Assembly (NCBI GenBank): GCA_027627225.1
Contig: CM051034.1
Coordinates: forward strand, 9,524,058 to 9,588,057
DNA: 64,000 nt
Reading direction: 5' to 3'
DNA from: Congeria kusceri
Lineage: Eukaryota; Mollusca; Bivalvia; Myida; Dreissenidae
The notes below the pieces were generated by a model, which ran no database searches, was not told the origin of the DNA, and saw only the letters and a list, made by a program, of their open reading frames with translations. Position 1 is the stretch's first letter, and the number at the start of each line of letters is the position of its first letter. The translations under genes were made by a program, and so were the position numbers. Positions 1 to 10,789 of the stretch are shown here, in pieces.

Positions 1-143
1 GTAGTTTGTTTAAATGCTTTCAGATGAAAAAACAACAAACAACAAAACGTAACACTGCATTGAATTTCTGTAGTACACTAAATATTGCCAACAATTACTT
101 TTCAACAAAAATTAATCATGTTTTTGATTATCATATGTTTCAG

Positions 144-978
144 GGGAGATGAGTTCAGAACTGCTTTCAAGGAATTGAAAAATTTAAAAGCATTTTTCCC
201 AGGTGTACCATTTGTTGCATTGAGTGGAACTCTTACAGCTGAACAGAAAAAAAACTTACCAAAGCAACTAGGCTTAACTAATCACTGTATCATTGAAAGT
301 AGTCCAGATAAACCAAATGTTTTCCTAGAAAAGTTTGACAAGGCAAGTACTACTGATGTCCTGGGAGAGTATGAAGCAGTTACTCATGGAATATGTGACA
401 GACTGTATCAGGAAAGGGAGAGGTTTCCTGTGACACTGTTATTTCTTCCAATATACTATATGAGCCAAGTTATTGTGTATCTGAACAGTTTATTTCAGTC
501 AACAAGCATTGACGATGCTTTGTACAGTGCAATTTGCTCAGGACAAGATCAGTATGTAATTGACAGAACTGTCCAAGAATTGAAAAAAACGGATCCACGA
601 ATAAGATTAGTGTTAACAACTTCCATCCTAGGAATGGGTTTTGACCCGGAAAATGTAACAAACATTATTCATGCCTGTCCTCCAAGAAACATCACACAGT
701 ATTTCCAGGAGATTGGTAGAGCTGGTAGGCGTGGCCAGCCTGCTACAGCTACACTCTACTACAGTTCAAGAAACATAGCAAAAAATCTTCCTGGAATAAA
801 TGATGACATAATTTCTTACTGTAAGAATAATTCTTCCTGTCTGAGAAATCAGCTGCTATCTGTGTTTGGATTTGAAAAGGACACCAGCATTGAAGGCTGC
901 AAGTGCTGTTCTATTTGTAGGGAAAACTGCACATGTACAAAGTGTTTACCAATGACCAATATCTCTTTTGATGATTAA
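144..978 (+). CDS. RecQ-like SF2 DNA helicase, C-terminal exon (5' part lies outside the window)
   Basis: This is the last exon of an ATP-dependent 3'-5' helicase of the RecQ type. A splice acceptor (TTTCAG) ends at 143 and the reading frame continues to a stop at 976-978. Visible helicase landmarks are motif III (LSGT, about 220-231), motif V (TTSILGMGFD, about 616-645) and motif VI (QEIGRAGRRG, 706-735). A cysteine-rich tail (CKCCSICRENCTCTKC) matches the zinc-binding region that follows the helicase core in RecQ proteins. Motifs Ia, I and II must lie in upstream exons outside the window. The open frame before 144 is intron sequence, so the ATG at 85 is not used. The neighbour is a convergent DUF6589-type transposase-like gene, which suggests that this helicase is carried by a transposon (AcademH type) rather than being a host RecQ, WRN or BLM gene. 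That assignment is inference. The visible exon has no lesion. Confidence 0.8.
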
Positions 979-2243
979 CTTACTATTACCAAAAATAGTT
1001 TTTATAGTGAAAAATATCCCTAATACTATTGTATGAAATCAAATAATGACATGTATACTTAGTGGATGTCTTTTAATTTGATTGTTTAAACATTATTATA
1101 AATATATATATGACCAATTTAAAATGTTATTCATTGTTTAGTTACACATCATGCACATGTTTAAATGGTTAACAGACAATTAAAAAAAATAGTATCTTAT
1201 GCTTTGATAAGTGGCAGATTACAGTGTCTTGTTCTTGGAAGACTATAACATAAATTTATAGCAGTACAATTTCAATATTTGAAATGAGTAATCACTGGAT
1301 ATGAATTCATAATAATTAAGTTTATCAGGCTAAAGTTTCTTTAAACTTGACTGCTTGAATAATAATTTACATTCATGAAATAATACTTAACATAACCAAC
1401 CAAGCTGATACAGGCACTATCATATCTTTGACTTGATACAAAAATGGGTGATTTATATTCATGAACAAAATACAGGCCATAAATGTTTGTCAAAAATTGT
1501 GAAGTAAATACTGTTATATATATTAATTTCGAACATTCTACAGAAAGTTGGCCTACCAGAAATGTTTTATTGCCGCTATACAAATAATGTGAATGTGTCT
1601 GCAAGGATTTACATCAATGTTAGAATGAAGGAGTCCCCAGGACTGAAATTGCTAATATTTAGCCAGGGGTCCTGTCAATAAAGGGGGTTGTCAAATAATT
1701 TTACCCCCAAAAAAAATTATACTTATACATGTTTATAATTAAGAGCAGATATAAAAATTATACAGCAAATTACTTGCACTTGATATTTCCTTTTTCTGCA
1801 TTTCAATCATCCTTTTGAATGAATTGTAACAATACAATATGAAATTCAATGTATTGTAAGGGATAATTTGTCATTAATAAACAATAAATGCAATAATTAA
1901 TTCTGGCAAGCAATAACATAAAGTTCACGTCAGCAAAATGTGCATCCAATGGGATGCAAATTTAACAATAGCAGGGATTCTGACCCACAATTTAGGGGTC
2001 TATGATATGATGGAGAAAACTGCGTCGGGTAAAACCCTGTGTCTATCAAACATAAACAATCAACTAAGTTTTGTAAAATTCTGTCGAATCTCATCAATAA
2101 ACACACTAATAATGAATTTAAAAAGCCAAAAGTATACAAATATTTTGTTTATTTTCTATCCTATAATTAATAAATGTTCAGTAAATGTTATATAGTTGTT
2201 TATCATAGCATCATTGATTGTCATTTTATACAGCATCAGTGTC
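979..2243. other. Gap between the helicase and the convergent gene; nothing recognised
   Basis: AT-rich sequence downstream of the helicase stop. It probably includes the 3' UTR. I see no further exon. The short open frames here lack splice context or recognisable motifs. Confidence 0.5.
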
Positions 2244-2376
2244 TTAAAGGGACCTGTTCACAGATGGATGAATTGACAAAGTTCTGTGACAGATTCCAAA
2301 AATAAAGTATCTGTCTAGTTTAGACATTGAATTAAAAACCTCAAAATATATGAAAATATGTGAAAAAGTCCCTTTA
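2244..2376. mobile_element. Small MITE with terminal inverted repeats (TTAAAGGGAC family)
   Basis: The left end TTAAAGGGACCTGTTCACAG is mirrored at the right by TGTGAAAAAGTCCCTTTAA. The left end closely matches the ends of the larger element at 8452-8913, so this looks like an internally deleted relative. It lies between the two convergent stop codons. Confidence 0.6.
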
Positions 2377-4662
2377 ATACACCATTTCACTGAAATGCAC
2401 TAAACATCAATATCATCCTCATCTTCAACATCTACACTGAGACCTCTAGTTAACCTTGTTATTATCTGGTTCAGTCTCTGTTTCATTGCTGGCATCTGCT
2501 CAACACTGACTGGAACAGCACCAACATTTGCGAATCCAGGACACTTCCTCCCAGGAGTGACACGCAGTGTTTTTGAAATCAAGTCATGGTCACTTTCGTT
2601 CAAAGGTTTAGAGTGATGGCCACTTTTAGGCTTAATTTGAAAACTTTCATCAAATTTGGAGCATATTTCTGCTATGGTATCAGCAGCACCAGTGACTCTT
2701 TTGATTGCTTTTTCACTTTTGTTTGCAACAAGTGACTTAATGAGTGCTTTTTGATTACAGACAGAATGTTCTTGTGTCAAGTCACTTTCCACGTTTTTGC
2801 CTTTCCCGCCCTTAGTATTGACATAGGATCCCTCGAGCACTCGCATCTTCTGCAGAGGACTTAATAGGTACTTACATTTCAGTACGTAATCAATGTTTTC
2901 CACCAGATATTTACTAAGTTTGGAATGTGAGTAGAAGAAAGGCAATGAGTACTGACAGTTTACAACTGTCCTATTCAGATCAGCTTCTTTGGCAGTATCA
3001 TCCAGTGCAGCAAGATGCAAGTACCAATGACACAATTGCATGCAATAATTATACAGCTCATCGGGTTCACTGTTGGGAATGCTGGAAACTTCATATCTTA
3101 TTACGATCTGGTTATTGTCTGACTTTGAAATGTCAACTATTCTTGGAGTGCTAGAACTTGGTTCCACAATATTTTTTGGACAGTCCACTGTTCCGTACCC
3201 GTAGTGTGTCAGAAACTCATGAACAATCTTCATTAGCACGTCACTTTGTTCAGCTGGTTGTACATCTGTAAGATCAGCCAAGAACTTGTGTTGTGGCTGA
3301 CTATCATTTCCCTCCATCTTGAAGGAATCATGGAACTGTTCAAGAACCATTCTCTCACCAACAGACATTAGCAAATTGAAGTGTGGTTGAAAACGACCCT
3401 TCACTTTCCCATTAACATCTGTTCTGTGGAGAATGGTCTTGAAGTGGTTGAGGGTACCAGGACTGACCTCTGCTTTGAAGAATGTTCTGAAGCATTTCTG
3501 AAATTTAATGAAAATATATTAAATTTATAGTAGTCAATTCACACCACCAGTCTAATCATCAAACTAGTTGCTTACTAAAATCACTAGCATGAACTCTTGC
3601 TATTGAAGCATGAAATTATACTAGTGGTTTCATACTGATGAGGCTACTTCTGTGTGCTTAAATGTCATGGCCAAGCAATGTTGACTCATTAGTGTTTTAT
3701 TTAATTTTCCTTTTAGTTTAGATGAGTCAACTGTTGATGAAAAACATATTATTGTCTTCATGCAACGACTTCCGAATAATAACAAAATCAGCGCTGAAAG
3801 TGATCAATACCCTCAATTCTTATAAAACAATGCCTCGACAGGCCCTTCAGAGTCTCTAAATGCTGCTAACGGACTCTACATATGTCTTTATATACGACAC
3901 AGAATATTAGTGAAAAAATAAAGTAACATGTTGATCTTAATAGCAGTAGCACCAGTAATAGTAGTGTTAAGAGATAAAGAATAATTAGTAGTAGTTGCAG
4001 TAGCTGATGGCTAAAGAACATTTTGGTTTTTCATAAAACCATAAAATCCTATGAAATGTCCAAAATGAGACGAATTTTTACACAAGTTTTTGAATAATAT
4101 GGTTAATTATGCTACAAAAAATTTAAACCAGTGGAACCCTTAATGCTGGTTTAATTTATTTTCTTACCTCCAGAAAATCTTGTTTCGAATGCCACATCTC
4201 GCAGACAATGGGATGTAGATCGTCATACCTCTTTTCTGAGGTTACAGACAAACTCCGCAGGTGTTTTGCCTCACAAAGGCGAACTCTGGTGAGCTGATCA
4301 CCTCCTATTGGTACACCATATTTCCTGAGTAGGTCAGCATTGCCTGTAAAGTATTAAGACGCCTTTAAGAAACATGTTAATATTATACCATAACATATGG
4401 GAAAATGCTGTTGGTGGAAGAAATCCACTTTAGGGTCACCGAAGCAAAATTCATGTGATAATATCTTTAAATCCAATCATCAGTTTATGGGAAGATGATT
4501 TTCAAATTTGTTTATATAGCCAAATAAGTAAAATTGCTGTGGCCCCTTGTGGTCATGTATTTTATGAATCCAAATAATGGAAGTATTTTGGTAGTGACCA
4601 CCTAAGAACATTTTTTTCTTTTTAATTGATTAGTGGTTTCTGACAAGATTTTAAATGTTGAA

Positions 4663-4900
4663 GGTCGCAGTGGCGTAATGGATATGGTGTCCGCCTACAG
4701 ATCAGGAGGTCCCGGGTACGATCCCCACTCTGGGAGCGTTCTCAAGATATTCACCTGTGACAAGAAGTACTGGTTCAATCCAGGAAAGGACTCCAAGAGT
4801 GCGTAAGGCTTTTGATGCAATCAAGCAAAAAAAGTAGGCTTGAACTAAAGTTTTATATATAATTGGCGGCTGTGTTTTTATCAAATCAAAATAAATGAAG
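4663..4900 (+). mobile_element. tRNA-derived SINE inside an intron of the transposase
   Basis: The head is tRNA-like, with an A box TGGCGTAATGG (4671-4681) and a B box GGGTACGATCC (4714-4724). A non-tRNA body of about 160 bp ends in an A-rich tail near 4900. The layout is that of a Pol III-transcribed SINE. It lies between transposase exons 5 and 4, antisense to the gene. The 3' boundary is approximate. Confidence 0.7.
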
Positions 4901-6951
4901 TATTTGGGTAGATGATCAATCATGGATCATGGATCATTTGTGTAAAATTAAAATCAGACCAGTGGTTTCTATCAAGATAATTTCTATATAGTTTTCTTTA
5001 CAGCGGCTAAACATTCATGCCTAGTTTGGTTAATTACTTTGGCATGCTCAGTAGAATGAGTACATATAATAAAAGGAAGGTAAAGCTAGGCTTTAACATG
5101 CCTTTGCTCATAACCTTTTTGGGTAATGCCCAATCAGGCGATGCATATTAGACTCAAACAGTTTAGCAATTTGATAATTCATCAACATATGTTTTTATAT
5201 AACAAACAATCATGGAGCATAATTAATGTTAATGTGTCTTAATATTTTCTTATCAGTCAAAATTTACATACTAAAAACAAAAGAATTTAAAAAATATAGC
5301 ATACCAAATGCATGATTATAAAGGCTGCTTAGCTGTTCCTCGTAGCCGTCCATGATAGCCATACAATCTTCATGTTTCGTTTCATTCTTAAACATGATAG
5401 GGAGAGGATGTACAACCGATTTCCTCGACATCTTTTCGCTGAATTCATGTGGAATGTGCTTTGGAACCAGTTTACCATACTGTTGAAAAGCTGTTATCTT
5501 GCATAATATTCTGGCAAGGAGCACAGCGTAGGAATGTAACAACTTGGCTTTGTCATTAGAATGTTCAGGCATAAGTACTTTTTCACTGGTTAACTCTGAA
5601 ACATCGACCTTAGGAACTAAATTGTTCATGTCTATTGTCGACACTCTACTGAATATTATGTTACTTGTGAATAGATGCAGGTCCTTATTCCTTCTCTCTT
5701 TACTGAGAGATGATGTCTTCACATAAATATCCAGGTTATCTCCTGAAAACATACATTATAACATGTTTATATGAATAATTGTAGGTGACATTATGAAATA
5801 AAACCCAAAGTCACCAGTGCTGTTAAAGGGGCAAATTGATGGTATTTCAGAAATTCCCTTAATGTATTGAAAGAGTCCATATTACATTTTTTCATGCATA
5901 CATATATCTACTAGTAAGTCTGACAATGATATATTGATGAATTGTTGTCTACAATATATATACAATGACAACAGATATTTTTCTAAACACGCCTCAGTGT
6001 GATTCGATCTCGTGCCTACAAACATTGTGCACAACAATGAGAATTTTATAACACTACAATACTTTCAGTACTTTTTTAAGAAATCATGTACTTTTTGAGA
6101 AGTCTCAGGTGAACTGGTAGGGGACTGATAAACAGGGTAGTACTATCACATGTTTGTGAGTCATTTTCGGGTGAAAAATCTCTACGGCATTTCATTTCCA
6201 ATTTGTATCACTGTATCTTATGAAATTTATGGAAAAAAATACACATGTAAAAGAATAAAGCTACCACTGAAACATGCTCAATTCTTACCAGTAACCTTTA
6301 TCAATGGATTTTCTTTCAGGTTGTCAGCAATCAGTTTTTCTGTCATCGCTTGGATTCCTTCCTGGAGTGTAATCCTTGAGGACCATGACAACATCAGACC
6401 CAGCTGGTTTAATCTAGTTTGTCCCTACAAAAAACATTTCATTGTGATATTAATTATTGTGTAGGCGAAAAATTTTGCAACTAGCTTAGAATAAACATAT
6501 TTACATGGTCTTACACGATAGCAGAACAATTAATTGTAGTACTGTGTGAATGCACTTAAACATGTATGATGTAATATAATGTAATTTAATGAAAATGTGC
6601 ATCTATGTAAATACTATATTGATTAAAAGATTCATTGAGTTTAAAACTGTAATAATAAATCAAGCCAATATATAATGCTTGTGCTAAAATATAATTATTG
6701 GTTAGCTAAATTAGGAAATCCAAGAAATGTATTACACAACAAATACATGTAATATGCTTTAATGGAAAGAAGTATGCTTGCTGTGTAACATTTACATATA
6801 TTCTATGAGAAAATTTTGTATTATATCTGGGGGATACAACAGGCTACCATACCTTGTAAAAGGGCGTATTCAATGCTGCTGTTCCAAAAACTGGCAGAGG
6901 AGTAACTGTAACAAAACTGAAATCAACACAAAAGATAACAATAAACCTAAA

Positions 6952-7390
6952 CAAGAGGGCCAAAGGCCCTAGGTCGCTCACCTAAGAACCAAAGGAACTA
7001 AACTGTTCTAAGCAGCTTTTGTCATGTTTGTATTATAAATGTGGCTTCTGACCTTGCTTTTTACCCTGAACCATTATTGAACTCGGCTGAGATATCATTA
7101 GAACAAATTTTTCGATAAAGTTTTATGCTGATTGGGCAAAAACATGCGACTTCTAAAATGTTCACAAGGTTTCACTATAGCCATATAAGGAAAACTGCCC
7201 CGCCCCCTTGAAGCCATATTTTTCACAGACCGGAACCAGTTTCAAACTAGGCCGAGATATCATTAGAACAAATGTTCTGAGCAAGTTTCATGAAGATTGG
7301 ACACAAAATGTGACTTCTAGAGTGTTCACAAGGTTTCACTATAGCCATATAAGGAAAACTGCCCCACCCCACTTTATTTTCAACTTCAAA
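6952..7390 (-). repeat. Bivalve-type repeat block of the GGCCCTCTTGTTT-ending family
   Basis: It begins CAAGAGGGCCAAAGGCCCTAGG followed by GTCGCTCACCT, the reverse complement of the ends seen at 18412 and 43860. Inside are two copies of a roughly 165-bp unit containing TTCACAAGGTTTCACTATAG. No coding capacity. It sits in an intron of the DUF6589 gene. Confidence 0.6.
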
Positions 7391-8451
7391 AGCACTTAAG
7401 ACAATATTTTTCTTTAAGTTTCGTATGGTTTTAACCCAGTTATTCACGTTTATTAATGTCAATTATCATTTAAAATACATAAAAGATGTATTAAGAAAAT
7501 CAATTCTTTTAATTTCTGAGTTTTGACTATTGTATTTGCTATTCTGACACTTCATATTTACAAGCAGGGTTTATAAGACTCATAGATTCCAAATTCTACT
7601 GAAATTCCTCATTTATATTTAAGCAAAATATTCATTTATAAAGTTTAAAAACATATTTTCAGTTGTTGTCAAATTTCAATAAAAAGCAGCAGAAACTTTT
7701 CAACAACAAAGTATAAAAAAGTTCAATAACAAGCACGAAATTTTGTGCAATAACATGAACTTTTCAACATGGGTGTGGAAATTCCATGCCATATTTTTCT
7801 GATATTGGTACTTAGCATCCCTAGTAGGTAATTTGCTTGTCCAAGGACAAGTACTATGCCTGATTGTCAGTGTACAGTGTGCCAAAATGTGGTTTATATA
7901 CGGTCGAAAGATATTTTTATATTACTATATAATTATTTACGCAATGATATTATCATTTTGTTAAAGTATTAATGTCATGCAAACAATTATATATCAGACA
8001 GGAGACAATTTCTTGGAATCAAGTCAATAAAGGCATTATCACGTAGACAATTGACATTGCTTGATAACAAATACCAGGATAGATTTGCAATGAACTGGTT
8101 CAAGCACAATTAAACAATTTTGGCATTTCCATATCCCTGATGATGAGCATTAACTTTTTAACAATTAACATAAATGGTCTTGATACTTACTCTTTCATCC
8201 AGGCCACCCTTGATAGCGATGATGGTCGTTAACCTGTGGTACGCTGAGAGGTTATCATATTTGTGCTTCATCAAGATGCTGTAAGCAGAAGCTATGGCAG
8301 GAAGAATAGATGGTTTCATATTCTCACTGGCAGGTGTAGCCACACACAGCATAACCTTCAGAAGTAGCGGGACTCTGAAATATCTGTATTGCCATATCAA
8401 GCAACAATGCCTGAAATCATTATAAAATGTTTAATTTTCCATAATGTATGT

Positions 8452-8913
8452 TTAAAGGGACTTGTTCACAGATTTTCATATTTTTGAAAAATATAATTAA
8501 ATGAATTTACTAACAAAACTGTAATATTTGGAATAGTTTTAAATAATAATAATAACCAGGAAAAAGATAAAATAAAAAAATATGCCTTTCCCGGGGTTCG
8601 AACCCGGAACCTCTAGTAGCAAAAGCGAACGCTCTACAAGTACACCAAATAGGCTTTTGAATTTTGAAAGTAAGTTAAACGCTATGAGGGTAATACACGT
8701 TTTTGCTAAATTATCGATGAAAAGCTTTACAAACGCTATATTAATTTTTCGACTTCGATTGATGATTATCAATAAACGAACATATATTTTAACATTTTTC
8801 TAGCCAGGAGTGTTATTTTGATTGTTTGCATATAATGCATACATTCTTTTTTGAATCTATGACAATTGTTATGAAAATTGTCATTTTGCCAAACTGTGAA
8901 CAAGTCCCTTAAA
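8452..8913 (-). mobile_element. TIR element carrying a tRNA-like core
   Basis: The ends are inverted repeats: TTAAAGGGACTTGTTCACAG at the left and CTGTGAACAAGTCCCTTAAA at the right. Within it, at 8584-8654 on the minus strand, is a tRNA-like stretch with a perfect T-arm (CCGGG, loop TTCGAAC, CCCGG), a B box GGTTCGAACCC and acceptor-stem-like ends GCCTATT and GAAAGGC. The D and anticodon arms pair poorly, so it is probably not a functional tRNA. Confidence 0.6.
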
Positions 8914-9289
8914 GGTATCAGCTCATTTATCAATTATAGCACTGAATTGAACTCTGAGATTTCAATATACCATAGTATAAATGTTTGGACATCGACAGTT
9001 ATAAAACGGTAAAATATTATTGTAATAGCCGTGGAAAAGCACCTGACCAATTTAATTACATGTACACATTAAAAGTAGTCGTTAATGTTTACACTTGCAG
9101 TGATTATTTTAGAAATATGGCCAAAAGCAACAAGGAAAACCTCTCAACGTTAAGTGATTCTGTTCAATATAAAAAAATTATCCATATATAATTATTAATT
9201 TGCATTTTAGTATAATCATTATATGTAAAGATTTGTTGAAAATCTGGAAAAAAAAAGTTAAATGTCAAATATTACAATAAAGGAAAGGA

Positions 9290-9985
9290 ATAACCCTAAC
9301 GTGTGTAGTTTATTTATTGAAACTAATTTAACTAGACATTGTCACAGTAGTGACAAAGTAGTAATATGTAGTAAGTTGTAACTATGAAAAATTGGACCCT
9401 GGGGCGTTGCCAGTTTTGACCCCAGGGGCATTATTTGAACAAAGTTTGTAGATAACCACAATACAATGTTACAATGTTACATACTAAATATTAAACCTGT
9501 GGGCCTTGTGGTTTCAGAGTAAAAGATTATAAGATATTTTGCTAAATAAGTCTATATAAAATATTTGACCCCCTGGGTGTGGCCAGTTTTGACCCCAGGG
9601 TCATGATTTGATGAAACAAAGTAGAGGGCAAAAATACAATGTTCCATACCAAATATGACACATCTGGACGTTGTAGTTTCAAAGATGTATATTTTTGCTA
9701 ATAAAGTCTTAAGTAACCATAATAATGTTTCAGAAATTCTAAGTTGAAAAGGGGGTATAACTTTTGTCATTTTTAACGTAGGACAATAAAAATCGCACAT
9801 GCACAACTTCATATCATAAGGAACAATCCTAGCAAGTTTGAATGTTGTACGTTGAAAAGTGTAGGAGAACTTCTCCGGACAAATTTGTGTCTACGGACAG
9901 GCAGGCAGGCAGGCATGCAGGGCAGGGCAGGCAGGCAGGACAGACAGACGGCCATGGTGATTCCAGTATACCCCCTTTACTTCGT
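9290..9985. repeat. Repeat element with 'gaccccagggg' units and a CAGG microsatellite tail
   Basis: Two diverged units contain CCAGTTTTGACCCCAGGG. A CAGGCAGGCAGG / GACAGACAGACGG stretch follows at 9898-9950, then the tail TACTTCGTATCGGGGTTATAAAA. The unit resembles the large block at 40.7-43.9 kb. It lies in the first intron of the transposase pseudogene. Boundaries are approximate. Confidence 0.5.
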
Positions 9986-10789
9986 ATCGGGGTTATAAAA
10001 AATGCATTATTATTAGTTACTATTATTATTATTACTATTACCTTTTCATCATCTCTTCAATTATTTCATCCAGGAAGTGATCAACGCTGTCCTCCAGTCT
10101 ACTTATGTCTCTGTATTTACACAGGACTGAGCAGAAACTTTGCGTTCTTGAAGTCAGTGATGAGGACTGCGTCCGCAGTTCTTGCAACAGGACCTAAGTC
10201 GAATCTTTGCCTGCAGAAATCTCTTGTAACAGTGCCTTCAAATCGCTTACCATAGGACTTTCACAGGAAACCTTGTCATCAACTACAGTTTTACTGTAAC
10301 CATGATCTGCAGGTAAAGTACATGTGGAAGACTGGGTTGAATGTTCTATAACTGGAATATTTGATACCTTATCAGACGGGGTTGGATTTGGAACCTGTTT
10401 AGCAGGTGACAGCAATTTAAGTTTCTTCCTTGACCTGTTCTGCAGTGCATTCTGGGGTCCTGGATTCAATGTCTTGGGTGTTGAAGGGGAAGCTACACCC
10501 CTTTTCACTCGTACACCACTTCAGTAACATATTTAGTTGCTGAAGTCTTCAACTGAATTATGAAATCATATGTTTGTTCTATCTTCCTGTAACAGTTTCT
10601 GCATACCGTTGGTGAATCTGAATTTACGACGCTTGAAAAGTGATTATCATTGTTTAAAACTAATTTCATTTTTCCCAAAAAAATTTCTTCCTTAGATTTT
10701 CGTCCATTTAAATTAATCGGTCTAATTCTGGCAACACAACACACATAACAATCTAATTTTGTAATTTTAATGGGTGTATGTGTCGCCAT

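Larger units (their letters stand above)
2400..10789 (-). pseudogene. DUF6589-type (AcademH-like) transposase, six exons, inactivated
   Basis: Six exons join on the minus strand: 10789-10042, 8410-8191, 6424-6289, 5742-5305, 4343-4168 and 3497-2400. Every junction is GT-AG and the phases agree, giving about 938 codons. The N-terminus has a Cys-pair zinc-binding module (CYVCC near residue 15, CRNC near residue 63), ZAD-like in spacing. The later exons carry the DUF6589 pattern: GGLDER followed by QTRLNQLGL, GDNLD (Asp codon 5738-5740), GGDQLT (Asp codon 4297-4299) and GKGKNVESDLTQEH (Glu codon 2769-2771). I infer that these three acidic residues are the D-D-E catalytic set. Two lesions lie in the first exon: a one-base loss near 10507-10512, where the frame ending EVVYE must shift to read VKRGVASPS, and an in-frame TAG at 10194-10196, after which the same frame continues LLQEL. 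The copy is therefore dead but young, since the rest reads through. Several repeats sit in its introns. Whether this is an Academ transposase or another transposon-linked DUF6589 protein needs a search. Confidence 0.78.

Noticed and set aside
85..143. The ATG at 85 as the helicase start
   Set aside because: The sequence before 144 ends in a polypyrimidine-CAG acceptor, and the protein similarity starts with GDEFR after the junction.
4663..4737. A real tRNA gene
   Set aside because: The tRNA-like head runs straight into a SINE body and A-rich tail, and pairing of the arms is incomplete.
8584..8654. A real tRNA gene on the minus strand
   Set aside because: The T-arm is perfect, but the D and anticodon arms do not fold properly and it lies inside a repeat element.
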